From Tissierella praeacuta_A (lineage in GTDB: Bacteria > Bacillota > Clostridia > Tissierellales > Tissierellaceae): 64,000 bases of DNA. Positions 47,641-57,107 of this stretch are shown one piece after another. How positions within the stretch are numbered: the first letter of the stretch is position 1; each line of letters starts with the position of its first letter. The stretch lies in the NCBI RefSeq assembly GCF_040396155.1, contig NZ_JBEBOY010000017.1, positions 1-64,000 on the forward strand, in the 5' to 3' direction. Under the pieces are notes generated by a model. The model had not been told where the DNA came from. It searched no databases and was given only the letters and a program-made list of their open reading frames with translations. A program made the translations under genes and the position numbers.

Positions 47641-48175
47641 TCACCTTTGTTTTTTATGTTTTTCTTTTTCTTTCTCTGATATATCTTCACCTAAAAGACG
47701 GTCAACATTTGCCTTTGCAGTCAGTACATTTTTCATTTCTTTTTTAGCAGAATGGTACTTTGCATAAGCTTTTTTCTTTTCAGAAAGTAATTCTAAATAT
47801 TCTCTTTGCAAAGCATTTATCGTAGGTATTTTCTTAGTCTCCAAGAGAACGCAAACGGATAAATCTCTTTTGTTCTTTGTTCTTAAAGGCAAGATGTTTT
47901 CCTTGCTTAATAGAATAGCCAGCTTGTTCCATTTGCAATAGAAAAGCATCAAAATCTGAAGGTTTTTTTGAAAGTATTTCATCTATAGCATCTCTCAGCT
48001 TTTGTGAATGGGTAATAGGTTTTTTATCTCCAAGCCATTTACCATAATGATTTTTTCCACGCTTTGGATTTTGAATAATTGACAGTCCATTTTCAAGACA
48101 AAGACAGTCAGAAATACAATCAGCTACGGATTTTCCCTTGTTCTTGTGCATGGAAATTAAGCGAGTTGTTGCCAT
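47641..48175 (-). pseudogene. Relaxase (MobP/TcpA-type) with internal deletions
   Basis: ATG 48175 (AAGGAGGGTAT) gives MATTRLISMHKNKGKSVADC then ISDC, the invariant start of Tn1549-type relaxases. Instead of the catalytic Tyr/His region the frame jumps to LENGLSIIQNPKRGKNHYGK and KKPSDFDAFLLQMEQAGYSI, parts normally ~150 residues further on. Near 47835 a second break shifts to the C-terminal TINALQREYLELLSEKKKAY and NVDRLLGED. The His triad is gone, so it cannot nick DNA. Confidence 0.8.
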
Positions 48176-48254
48176 AAGTATACCCTCCTTTACAGCATGA
48201 AAAAAGAGCTACTATATGGCAACCCTTATAACTAAATTGTATGAAATTATTTGT

Positions 48255-49286
48255 CTACTCATCTTTTTTCTCTAGTTCTTTATTGCTTTCTTCCATTAAT
48301 TTATCGAAATCACTTTTATATAATGAATCTTGAATGATACGATATTTTTCAAACTCACTTTCTGCAAATGTTTTTGCAATCTTTGCAGTTACTTTTCCTT
48401 TACCTGATAAAATTTCAGCATCGTTAAATTTTAAAAACGCATCTAATTTTTCTGCCCAATCAGCCATAGTCATGGGTATATGCCTTCTTGCTTGTCTTGT
48501 TGCATAATCCAGATACATTGTCACGATCTCATTCAGTTCCTCTGCTTCATGTTTTGCTAAATAGTTTTTAGCAATGGATACATCCGTTTTTACAATCTTA
48601 CCATCTGGCGCATTTCTCCAACTAGTTAGACCCATGTGATCCTTTTTATGATTTGCCCTTGTAGTTATTACTTCTGCTGCTGTATTCCCATGAATTGCAT
48701 AATGCATTTTATTTTGAACAGTGGCAAAAAAATCCCTTGTGATTTTACTGTCTTTAGAATAATCAACGGCCGTTGCATATATATCAGTAATCTTTTGATA
48801 AAACCGTCTCTCACTAGCTCTTATTTCCTGAATTTCAGAAATCAAATGTTCAAAATAATCTTCATCAAAAATTTGTCCATTGATTAATCTATTTTTATCT
48901 AAAATATATCCTTGTTTTGTAAAAGTATCTAAGACTTTAGTTGCCCACTGCCTAAACTGTAATGCTCTCTCAGAATTTGTACGATAACCAACTGCAATAA
49001 TTGCAGATAGAGAATAGAATTTATATTGATAGGTTTTACCATCATCCGCAGTTTGTGCAAATTTTGCACATACTGAATTCTCTTCCAGTTCACCAGTTTC
49101 AAATATATTTTTTAAATGTTTTGTCACTACAGTTCTATCCACATCAAATAGCATAGATATGGCTTTTTGGGTTAGCCAGACATCTCCATCTTGTACACGC
49201 ACTTCTATGGAATCACTTCCTGCATCTTTAGTAAAAACCATAAAATCTACTGTACTATTCCGTATTTGCATATTTTTACCTTCCAT
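48255..49286 (-). CDS. RhuM-family protein
   Basis: A 343-residue intracellular protein. DGDVWLTQKAISMLFDVDRT then VVTKHLKNIFETGELEENS is the canonical start of the RhuM family, and the body includes YRTNSERALQFRQWATKVL and RARRH-type segments. RhuM proteins occur on pathogenicity and mobile islands, and some are linked to phage resistance; the function is unresolved. AAAGGA precedes ATG 49286. It is next to a relaxase relic, consistent with mobile cargo. Confidence 0.88.
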   Translation of the reverse strand: MEGKNMQIRNSTVDFMVFTKDAGSDSIEVRVQDGDVWLTQKAISMLFDVDRTVVTKHLKNIFETGELEENSVCAKFAQTADDGKTYQYKFYSLSAIIAVGYRTNSERALQFRQWATKVLDTFTKQGYILDKNRLINGQIFDEDYFEHLISEIQEIRASERRFYQKITDIYATAVDYSKDSKITRDFFATVQNKMHYAIHGNTAAEVITTRANHKKDHMGLTSWRNAPDGKIVKTDVSIAKNYLAKHEAEELNEIVTMYLDYATRQARRHIPMTMADWAEKLDAFLKFNDAEILSGKGKVTAKIAKTFAESEFEKYRIIQDSLYKSDFDKLMEESNKELEKKDE

Positions 49287-49598
49287 ATTAAAATTCCTTT
49301 CTAATCACGATATTTTAACTAAATCATATGTATAATCAATGTTTATGCCCCATCTGTTTCATAATTTCCTATTTATCTATTACATTAAATTATAATCCTT
49401 TCTCCCCCAAATATCAAACACAGAAAAAATAGCTTTTAGCCGTTCATTTACTTGCCATATACTCAAACTGTCAATGCTATATTAAATATACTCCTGACTT
49501 ATTTTTGACATCTATAGGTAAAATAAAAACATAATCAATCTATTCTTTATTTGGTTGTATTTTAAAGACTCATCAGCCTTGTATTTTATTTTTCCTTC
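49287..49598. other. Gene-free AT-rich spacer
   Basis: No gene, repeat or clear hairpin is recognised here. Confidence 0.5.
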
Positions 49599-50260
49599 CT
49601 ATTTTCTTATATACCCATCTTCTAATATATAATGTTTTTCTGCATACCGGGCAATATTATCGTCATGTGTAACCAGTATAATTCCAACACCTTTATCATT
49701 TAAATCAGAAAGTAACTTCATAATATTCAGTGAGTTCTCTTTATCTAAATTTCCAGTTGGTTCATCAGCAATTAATAACTTAGGATTGTTCGATAATGCC
49801 CTTGCAATTGCTATCCTTTGCTTCTCTCCACCTGATAATTGGCTTGGAAGGTTATTTTGTTTGCTTTTCAATTTAACCATCTCTAGTAGTTCTTCAGCTT
49901 TTCTTCTTCTTTCTTTTTTGTTTACACCATCAATACCCAAAGTCATCTCCACATTCTCTATTGCAGTCATATCAGAAATTAAATTAAAGTTTTGGAAAAC
50001 ATATCCCAGCTCTTTTCTTCTAATATTTGCCTTATTATTCTGTGATAATTTTTGCACATCATTATCTAAGAAAATATATTCACCACTATTATAGGAATCC
50101 AGCAAACCTATTATATTTAAAAGTGTGGTTTTCCCAGAGCCAGATGTCCCCCTTATAGAAATAAATTCCCCTTTATCAATATTAATGTCAATACCTTTTA
50201 ATATTTCTATAGGTTTATCATTTAAGTAAAATATTTTTTAAGCCTTTTTATGTTGATCAT
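49599..50260 (-). pseudogene. MacB-type ABC transporter ATPase, frameshifted
   Basis: ATG 50260 after AGGAAGTG reads MINIKRLKKYF and then meets a stop. One base restored in the AAAA run at 50228-50231 (plus strand) recovers YLNDKPIEILKGIDINI, Walker A GTSGSGKTTLL, Q-loop YVFQNFNLI, signature LSGGEKQR, Walker B LLIADEPTGNLD and H-loop LVTHDD. The type (LolD/MacB, with LNDKPIEILKG) exports peptides or senses antimicrobials. No permease gene follows, so even if repaired it lacks a partner here. Confidence 0.75.
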
Positions 50261-50480
50261 ACTATTCACTTCCTCTAATTAATTGGTATTGTCAAAAATA
50301 TTAAGGATTATTTCTGACAACCCTTGATTTTTAAATCTTTATATCAATAAAATTAGTTACCCCCTATTTGGAGAATAAATTAATTTATATTTTTACACAA
50401 AAACGGATGACAAATATCTATTTCTCAGTTATAATATCGTCGACGAAAACAATCAAATAACTAGAAAGGAATTGTCATCC

Positions 50481-51113
50481 ATGTTCGATATTATAACTTA
50501 TTTACTATACTTTATTCAAGTCCAAAACAATATTATTTTGTATCTTTTATTTTCCTTAGGTGCTATGAAAGCTTCCAAACAATCTGATGAGCCAATTGAC
50601 AAGCCTTATCGTAAACTTAAAGTTGCTGATATGCCTATCTTTGATAAGGTTAAAAAGTACAATTATAAAGCTCTTCTTAAAAAGCATATGCTTGATAAGG
50701 GTAAGGAGCTTAAACCTGTAAATTCTAAAGTTCCTGTTCCTGAATCTATCTCTTGCCCTTGCTGTGGTGCACCTCATTTATATCTATATGATAACAATGG
50801 TGGTAAAGGCCAATTTAAGTGTAAAGTTTGTAATTCTGTTTTTAACCGCAAAAACTATTTCTCTAAATCTGTGATCTTAAGGTGTCCTCATTGCAATAAG
50901 ACTCTTGAGCCTATTAAAGATCGTAAATTCTTTGTTATCTACAAATGCAAGAACAATGATTGTTCCTTTTATGTTAAGAATCTTAATTCTTTATCTAAGG
51001 ACCAGAAGGAACTCTTTGAAATTAAACCTCATTCTTTTAAAATGCGTTATATTTACAGAGCATTTAATATTGATTTTAAACCTTTATCTAGAATTTCTCC
51101 TGTTAGGCGGTAG
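50481..51113 (+). mobile_element. Transposase N-terminal fragment with zinc ribbons
   Basis: From ATG 50481 (AAAGGA upstream) about 210 residues, with two Cys pairs SCPCCGAP/KCKVC and two more RCPHCNKT/KCKNNDC, i.e. duplicate zinc ribbons. Such ribbons precede the DDE domain of some clostridial IS transposases. The protein stops where the catalytic domain should begin (near ISPVRR). The AT-rich sequence after it, 51114-51424, contains no recognisable gene or inverted end. Confidence 0.65.
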
Positions 51114-51424
51114 AACCAAGGCGATTTTTGCCTATTCAGCTCTGTTTTTTTGTCTTTTATTTTTTCATAGAACTTTTTACATTACCCACTTAAGTGAGTG
51201 TGTGTTTGCCCGAACTGTTAGAGCGAAGAAACTGGGATTAAAACAGTATAGTTTTAGCCATATTATGCTGTGGTCTTGCATATCTTGCTTTTCTCTGACT
51301 TCCAAACAAATATGCTTTTCCGACGTGCTTTGTTCCCATTGACCTTTCAGCTACTGGTAAGTCGGCTAACCAATTAGATTTCTCTTTAATCTAATGCCCA
51401 CATACGGGCGATACTATAAAGCCC

Positions 51425-52289
51425 TTACGGACGCACGTACATGCAATCGTGATTAGTGTAATAATAAAACTCCAATTGACTGTAGAGTCCTGGAGATAGG
51501 CTACGTGTAAATGTGATGCCATTTGTGGTTGTTCCATAGTCTAACTGATCCCATTGTTTGGTCACCACGTTGTAACCGCGGGTTGGTTCCGGTTTAGGTG
51601 TCGGTTCCGGTTTAGACGTAGGCTTGTTCTGGCCTGGATTAGTTGGTTCCGGATTCTCCGGAGCCGGTGTACTTGGGGTCGTCGAAGGAGGTATTGGCAT
51701 TGGCTTCTCCGGTTTAGGCTTTTCTGGCACAGGCTTCTCCGGCTTCATCTTGTCGATAAGATAATCTGCTTCTTTCTTAGTCACCGAACCGTTAGGATTG
51801 AGCTTGCCATCGTTTGTATCCCCGATGATACCATCCTCACGGTCAATGATGACATATCCTTTATCCTTATCTTTGATGTCATCCTGGTCCTTATAGCCAC
51901 TGTGTCCCTTGGTGTTTTTTGCTTTCCTCATCCTTTCCCATTGCCCTTACAAGCATCTTAATGATTTCGGCACGGGTGATAGGGTCATCCGGATGGAAAC
52001 CGTTCGGATAATCGGCAGGATCAATGATGCCAGCATCAATCAGAGCCTCAATGTTAGCCTCTGACCAATGTCCTCTAATATCAGGGAAGCTTGCCGGGTC
52101 TTTCACTGCATTTGTGGTATCCAGCGGAATATCCCTCACCATAATGGCAGCAAACTCGCCGCGGGTTATGATTTCATTTTGTTGTATGAAGTTTTCCGGA
52201 TGCAGGCGGTATGCCGTATAAATCCCGCCGCAAAGCAGAAAAAGGAGAACAAGAGCAAGAATGCCAATGCGTTTTCCTTTTTGTTTCAT
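51425..52289 (-). pseudogene. S-layer-homology protein, frameshifted
   Basis: ATG 52289 starts a membrane-anchored protein (helix at 10-28) with one SLH domain (ITRGEFAAIMVRDI, FPDIRGHWSEANIEALIDAG, FHPDDPITRAEIIKML). The frame shifts at a six-base homopolymer (T6 at 51915-51920 on the plus strand); removing one base restores KNTKGHSGYKDQDD and a second half with NPNGSVTKKEADYLIDKM, a Pro-rich repeat linker (PEKPxPEKPKPEKP) and a C-terminal tail. SLH proteins of this layout occur on Tn1549-like elements. Confidence 0.75.
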
Positions 52290-52372
52290 AGGTTTTCAGT
52301 CCTTTCTTTTTATTTTTGGCTATAACAAAGCCGGAATCAGCACCCTGCCTCCGGCTTTATTCCTTATTGATT

Positions 52373-52960
52373 TCATAGCTTCATATCCATCCCGTCCTGT
52401 TCTTGTTGTCCTTTTTGAAAAGCTTCTATGCTTTCCATCGATGGATGAACAATCTGCCCGTCCACCATCTCAAAGACACAGAAGTCATCCCGGTCACAAA
52501 TCATGATTCTATGCTGGTACTCTTTCTGCATCCCAATGTAGTCCTCAACCTCCTGCGGGCTGCAAAGCCACACGCCTGAGGTATAGCGACCATTCGGCAA
52601 AAAACAATAACCGCTGTACTGTGGCTCATAATTTTTCAGATCCACCGCTCCTGCCGGACGGATCTGCGAGAGCTGGAGGCGGGCATGATCAGTCAATATC
52701 TCAGGTTTTGCAATTCCCAATACGTCACTGCGGTTCCAGCGAATGTGCTCTCCATCTGCTAGGGAAACCGCGAAGATAGAACTTCCAATCGGGTTAGGAT
52801 TGCTGCCATTGCCTCCAATACAGAAGTACACCTGATGCTTTGCCTCCCTGCAATTCTCAGAAAGTGCAGAAGAATGAAGGATAATCACCTTTTTGTCAAT
52901 GAATATGTCATCCCCCGTTTTCAAACAATCACCCTGGGTTAGCAATGCTTTTTCACTCAA
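52373..52960 (-). CDS. Conserved conjugative-element protein, function unknown
   Basis: 195 residues from TTG 52960 (GGAAAGGAG upstream); it overlaps the AbrB-like gene's end by 8 bp, so it is translationally coupled. Contains VIILHSSALSENCREAKHQV, FCVFEMVDGQIVHPSM and a run of aromatic turns. No family recognised. It belongs to the GC-richer block 51425-55568, likely transferred as a unit. Confidence 0.7.
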   Translation of the reverse strand: MSEKALLTQGDCLKTGDDIFIDKKVIILHSSALSENCREAKHQVYFCIGGNGSNPNPIGSSIFAVSLADGEHIRWNRSDVLGIAKPEILTDHARLQLSQIRPAGAVDLKNYEPQYSGYCFLPNGRYTSGVWLCSPQEVEDYIGMQKEYQHRIMICDRDDFCVFEMVDGQIVHPSMESIEAFQKGQQEQDGMDMKL

Positions 52961-53243
52961 TTTTATCCGGCTCCTTTCCTCTTTCAATCTGCTCCAGCAG
53001 CTTTGCTGCAATGGATATCTTCTTTTCTGCTGGCATCTCTCTTATTGCGGCATAAATAAAGGCTTCCACAGCCTCTGGCGATTGGTCACCCCCCTCAATA
53101 AGATCAACCTTTTTGACACAGACTGTGCCTTGATGGATGTGCAGTTTTACAATATCCCCATGATCCATGCCGGAAGCAGAGCGAAATTCCTTGGGGATCA
53201 ACACACGGCCCTTGCCGTCTACAATTTTGTAAATAGGTTTCAT
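52953..53243 (-). CDS. AbrB/SpoVT-type DNA-binding protein
   Basis: A 96-residue protein. Its N-terminal half (VDGKGRVLIPKEFRSASGMD then HGDIVKLHIHQG) is a swapped-hairpin AbrB-like fold, here as a one-domain regulator. The C-terminal half is helical. It overlaps the next gene and the preceding gene by a few bases. Pairs with the protein at 53240 in this element type, probably as an antitoxin-like or transcription regulator. Confidence 0.8.
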   Translation of the reverse strand: MKPIYKIVDGKGRVLIPKEFRSASGMDHGDIVKLHIHQGTVCVKKVDLIEGGDQSPEAVEAFIYAAIREMPAEKKISIAAKLLEQIERGKEPDKIE

Positions 53244-53656
53244 ACGAAATATCCCTCCTTTTTCATAATCTCGCGGACGGTATCCGGATTGATACCCAGG
53301 TTATCAAACAGTCTGCGCAATTCATCCGGCAGCTGATTCAGCAAGTCGGAAGGACGAATGGTAATTTCTCCATTACCACAGATAATTTCCAGATTGCTGT
53401 CTACAGGGATGCCTGCTTCTTCTAAAAGTGCATGCGGTAACTGGATTTCATCCTCATCATCGTCCTTACAGAATTGGACGGCAGCTTCCATACCTTGAGG
53501 AGCGATGACAAGCATCGGACTGTCCACTTCCTCTGGCATTACCATGATTGCATACACCTCATCTCCGGGTTTCAGATCAGCAATTCTCATTGCTTCTGCC
53601 TGAAGGATTATCTGGTTTTCCTTGTCTGCTGTGAGTTTCATTTCAATTATTTTCAT
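53240..53656 (-). CDS. AbrB-like/MazE-like protein
   Basis: 138 residues, with DIQLPHALLEEAGIPVDSNL at about 70-90 resembling the AbrB wing, preceded by a beta-rich segment and followed by helices ending FDNLGINPDTVREIMKKEGY. GGAGG lies before ATG 53656. Its end overlaps the next start (ATGA). Role in the element unknown. Confidence 0.65.
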   Translation of the reverse strand: MKIIEMKLTADKENQIILQAEAMRIADLKPGDEVYAIMVMPEEVDSPMLVIAPQGMEAAVQFCKDDDEDEIQLPHALLEEAGIPVDSNLEIICGNGEITIRPSDLLNQLPDELRRLFDNLGINPDTVREIMKKEGYFV

Positions 53657-53694
53657 AAAAAAATTCCTCCTTAAAATTTAGCCCCGCAACGGGG

Positions 53695-54618
53695 TTATAG
53701 TTGTTCATCAGGTATCAGATTGGCTTCAAAGAGATTCATCTGGGACGGTATATCTCGCACACGCTCGCTTGTATCATAATTGGAAATCAGCACTTCGGCA
53801 TACTCACAGCCATTGTCGTAACGTTGGGCAAGATTATTCAGACAGCTTACAGCCTCAATATGAAAATCCCTATATAACTCTCGGATGAATTCACAATCGT
53901 TATAGCTGACCAACCATTTGCCCTGACAGGCTGCCAGCGTATCATGCAGACGGTAGTGATCTTCCTTTTTAAACTCTACCGCGTAATGTCCTTCTGTTTG
54001 ATAATATGGATGGTCACAATAAATAAAGGTGTTCTCACGGTCGTACTGGCGAATCAGTTCCTCGAAGTCCTTATTCTCAATTACAGTATTCTTAAGCCTA
54101 CGTCTTCCCTGCCAAAGTAAGTGGAAGGTCTTGCGGATGTCAAAGGGCTGACAGCCATAGCTGGTACAGCCACTTCCGTAGCTGTAACGGATGATCTTAA
54201 AGAAAGTCACATCATTCATCTGCGCTTTCTCTAAGAGGATAGATTTGATTTCTTCATATTGCGTTGGTGAAAGATGTTGCTCAGCAATCTCCAGTTCCTC
54301 CCGTAGATAACCGTTGGTGAACTCCTCTTTCTCTAGATACTTTTTCAGAACGCTGAATTCATCCCGGCTATTGAGCGGAAAAAAATTCAGTTCCTTTATA
54401 AGCGCCATTGGACGGTCACGGACACAGCGGAATAGATTTGCAAGGTCTGAATTAAAATCGTTATAGACCTCCATTGAAGTGTCGGGCAGCTTACCGAATA
54501 ATACCCAGCCTCCACCTCCAAACACCTCTATGTACCGTGCAAATTCCTTGGGCATCCTTTGATAAATCATATCTCTCAATGCCTTTTTACCACCCACCCA
54601 ACTTATTATGCTATTCAT
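53695..54618 (-). CDS. D12-class DNA adenine methyltransferase with altered catalytic motif
   Basis: A 307-residue Dam-type enzyme. Motif X is present as SWVGGKKALRDMIYQR and the SAM-binding FGGGGWVLFG follows. Motif IV, normally DPPY, reads YCDHPYYQTEGHY: Pro is replaced by His. The target domain and SYNDC are typical. Dam genes of this type sit on Tn1549-like elements and protect the element or its host from restriction. The substitution may impair catalysis. Stops before the AbrB-like genes; GATC is the expected but unproven target. Confidence 0.88.
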   Translation of the reverse strand: MNSIISWVGGKKALRDMIYQRMPKEFARYIEVFGGGGWVLFGKLPDTSMEVYNDFNSDLANLFRCVRDRPMALIKELNFFPLNSRDEFSVLKKYLEKEEFTNGYLREELEIAEQHLSPTQYEEIKSILLEKAQMNDVTFFKIIRYSYGSGCTSYGCQPFDIRKTFHLLWQGRRRLKNTVIENKDFEELIRQYDRENTFIYCDHPYYQTEGHYAVEFKKEDHYRLHDTLAACQGKWLVSYNDCEFIRELYRDFHIEAVSCLNNLAQRYDNGCEYAEVLISNYDTSERVRDIPSQMNLFEANLIPDEQL

Positions 54619-54623
54619 TTATA

Positions 54624-54827
54624 TCACCTACCTTTACTCCGACGGCTGATCTTATCCATGTCAGTTTTCATACAGGAACCATCTGTGCTCCAGCAAATGA
54701 AACCGACACCGGGATAAGGGCAACCCGCGCAGCGATTGGGATCTTTAGGTGGGGGTACGGTATATTTTATCGGTAGGCTGGTTGCTCCTACACCTGTCTT
54801 TTGTATAGAGTTTTTATCATGTTTCAT
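54624..54827 (-). CDS. Cys-rich small protein of the conjugative element
   Basis: 67 residues, ATG 54827 with GAAAGGAG upstream. The stretch NRCAGCPYPGVGFICWSTDG then SCMKTD contains four Cys in a possible zinc or Fe-S site. Such small proteins follow the Dam gene in related elements. It begins 6 bp before the Dam start, so it is probably co-transcribed. Function unknown. Confidence 0.6.
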   Translation of the reverse strand: MKHDKNSIQKTGVGATSLPIKYTVPPPKDPNRCAGCPYPGVGFICWSTDGSCMKTDMDKISRRSKGR

Positions 54828-54852
54828 GGTTCAGCTCCTTTCTCTGAAAAAC

Positions 54853-54892
54853 AAAAAAGGCGCTGCCTTTTTTTATAAGACAGCGCCTTTTT
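54853..54892. terminator. Strong bidirectional terminator
   Basis: AAAAAGGCGCTG and CAGCGCCTTTTT form a 12-bp GC-rich stem with A and T runs on either side, between the Cys-rich gene and the gene at 54912. Confidence 0.85.
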
Positions 54893-54911
54893 ACTATTAT
54901 TATGTTAGATA

Positions 54912-55568
54912 CTATAGCATCTGCTGGCCAAACTGCTGCGGACTAGAATACTCCAGCTTCATCTCCCGGTCATTGCTACGGATAATACCATAAGGTGTTG
55001 TACACATATTTGCTTCCTGCATATGAGCATGGTCACAGCAGTAGAAATGTATAAATTTCAGGAAAGGTTCATCTTTTGGAATATGATAGCGTTCCAAAAA
55101 TTCCTTCCTTACGTAATCCTCTACGGTAGACAGTTCTGAATAAAAATCATAACAATCAAGGTTCCGTGTCAAATCAAGTGCCTGATCTATATCTGCACAA
55201 TCCATTAATTCAAGTGCAGCTTTGTACTTTGCTTCCTGACCTTGGCAACGAAGTTCATAAATTTTTTCTGCCAGCAGCTTTATTTTCTCTATATCCTCAT
55301 ATTCACCAAACACACCGTTTAATTTTGGGATAGAACTCTTGTTGGTAAATACTACACAACCATCAAAATTCTTTATGTCTTGTTCCTTCAGAACTTCTGC
55401 TATTTCATCTTGGGTAGCTGGTAATCTGAGCATGGTGCATTCATCAATATCTGATGGGTAGAATGTGTCGTCACATACCATAAGTTCAAAAATATAATCC
55501 TCCAAAACTGACTGTTCCGGTAGATAAATACCGTCATAGACCTGTTTAAGCACATCAGCATCATTCAT
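54912..55568 (-). CDS. Conjugative-element protein, possibly ArdA-like
   Basis: 218 residues from ATG 55568. The acidic C-terminal part (IDQALDLTRNLDCYDFYSEL, VEDYVRKEFLERYHIPKDEP) recalls the DNA-mimic ArdA antirestriction fold, which is also acidic and helical, but the match is weak. N-terminal half: a possible regulatory domain with TMLRLPATQDEIAEVL. In Tn1549-like elements antirestriction genes sit near the Dam gene. No GC skew break against the Dam block. Confidence 0.5.
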   Translation of the reverse strand: MNDADVLKQVYDGIYLPEQSVLEDYIFELMVCDDTFYPSDIDECTMLRLPATQDEIAEVLKEQDIKNFDGCVVFTNKSSIPKLNGVFGEYEDIEKIKLLAEKIYELRCQGQEAKYKAALELMDCADIDQALDLTRNLDCYDFYSELSTVEDYVRKEFLERYHIPKDEPFLKFIHFYCCDHAHMQEANMCTTPYGIIRSNDREMKLEYSSPQQFGQQML

Positions 55569-56143
55569 CACATAATATCCCTTATAGTAGATACCTTTTT
55601 CCGCCTCTCTCTGGTTTTTTCCGATTTAGGTCTTTTCCAGGGTAATTTTCGCTATTTTTCCTAAAAGAATAGCAATCACAAAACTGCTTGAACACTAGTC
55701 AAATCAAAGATTCTGACGACATAGTTGTACTATCGTCTCAACGTGCCTTGAGGTGACAATAAAGATGTCTGAAGTATCTAGTACCTCCTTAGTGGAAGAG
55801 TATAATTCCGAAAAAACTGTTTTGAGACCCTAATTTATCATAACCTTTATTATACTAAATCATCAAAGTTATATTGACTCCTTAATAGTATTCTTTTAAC
55901 AATTCGACATTTACTATTTTGCAAATATAATCTAAATACTTTTATATCACAATTGTAAACAATAAAACCCTCAAAATATTTGAAGGCTTTGTTCATTACA
56001 ATTTAAAGTATTATCTTAGTCTAGGATACATACTACTGCATAACACTCATTGTTTACAATATTACTATATACTTTATAAATGATATGCTGCATAAAATTC
56101 TTCGAATGCAAGGAGCTGAAAATCTTATTATTAGCATAAATCC
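55569..56143. other. Gene-free junction between element block and RiPP cargo
   Basis: A terminator-like hairpin (AAACCCTCAAA with TTTGAAGGCTTT, 55965-55995) and a 12-bp inverted repeat (ATTGTAAACAAT at 55952-55963, ATTGTTTACAAT at 56049-56060) are seen. Composition drops from GC-richer to AT-rich here. No gene recognised. Confidence 0.45.
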
Positions 56144-57019
56144 TCATGCTTCTTCTTGTTCACTTACAGGTAACAGCGTAACTAATTCTTTTGCAATTTC
56201 TTGAGGAGTCATACTTGCTGTAGTCATTGCTAATTTGCTCGCAATAATGGGGCTATAAGCCATAACATCTTTCTTGGTCAAGTTGTGCCAAACCGGAAGT
56301 AATGTTTTACCATTAACGCTTTCTAATTGGAACAAGCCGTCCAACTCAGTTTTTGTCCAGTATTTTCCTTCTCTTATGTAGTCAGGAGACAAAACTACAA
56401 CACCAAATTTTGATTTTTTTAAGCCGTCATCAATTTTAACTCTCATGGAATCTCCCCACTTAATTTGACTTGTATCATACCAGACTTTCACACCTAAGTC
56501 ACGTAGCTCCTGAACAAATTCGTCTGCAAAAGATTCCTTATCTTCCCATGCATGGGAAACAAATAATTCATATTCCTCAGGATCATTAGAAGTTATTAGA
56601 GTAGGAGGCGCCTGAACAATCATCTGTGGTATTGCTTGCCTACTTAACTCATTGATTCTACCTTCGTAGGACATCTTTATACGCTTCATCTCTTTATCCT
56701 GCTTTTTCTGTTCATTTTGCTGTGCCTTTTGAAGTTTCAGGTAAGCATCATTGCGTTTTTGACGCTTATCCGAAATCTTTCTCCCAAGATTAGCACTTTC
56801 AGATGATTTTTTTGAATAGTCCGACTGCCATCCATTAACCTGTCTCATCTTACTTGATATCATGGAGGCAGAAGTTCTGGATGTTATACTCTTTTTTGCT
56901 GAAGTAATCTTTGATTGTAAATCTGAACATTTCTTATCGATATCTGCTTTCTTTTTTTCTAATGTTTCTAAATCTTTATCCAGAGAATTTACACTTCTCT
57001 GATACTGTTCAATTGACAT
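56144..57019 (-). CDS. Coiled-coil TIR-domain protein
   Basis: A 291-residue protein with GGAGG before ATG 57019. Residues 1-128 form a Lys/Ser/Gln-rich coiled coil. Residues 149-285 form a TIR domain: YELFVSHAWEDKESFADEFV, the loop GVKVWYDTSQIKWGDSMRVK, VVVLSPDYIREGKYWTKTEL, with Glu225 at the NADase catalytic position. Bacterial TIR proteins usually cleave NAD in immunity; coiled coils assemble them. It is 88 bp downstream of a RiPP precursor gene on the same strand and may be co-transcribed. Whether it is part of the same system is open. Confidence 0.9.
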   Translation of the reverse strand: MSIEQYQRSVNSLDKDLETLEKKKADIDKKCSDLQSKITSAKKSITSRTSASMISSKMRQVNGWQSDYSKKSSESANLGRKISDKRQKRNDAYLKLQKAQQNEQKKQDKEMKRIKMSYEGRINELSRQAIPQMIVQAPPTLITSNDPEEYELFVSHAWEDKESFADEFVQELRDLGVKVWYDTSQIKWGDSMRVKIDDGLKKSKFGVVVLSPDYIREGKYWTKTELDGLFQLESVNGKTLLPVWHNLTKKDVMAYSPIIASKLAMTTASMTPQEIAKELVTLLPVSEQEEA

Positions 57020-57107
57020 TTCTACCTCCGTTACTTGTGCTCATTTTTTTATCTTCTCAGTACTTACAAAATGCATTCAACCTTATCTTACTTTATTTGC
57101 CCTTATT

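Noticed and set aside
50905..51342. Continuation of the transposase in another frame
   Set aside because: The sequence has no transposase-like motifs, so it is not a restored second half.
51554..51961. Arg/Trp-rich open frame on the plus strand
   Set aside because: It is the antisense of the Pro-rich linker of the SLH protein; composition is an artefact.
56144..57019. Classical Thoeris defence system
   Set aside because: No ThsA-like effector gene is nearby; only the TIR protein is present.
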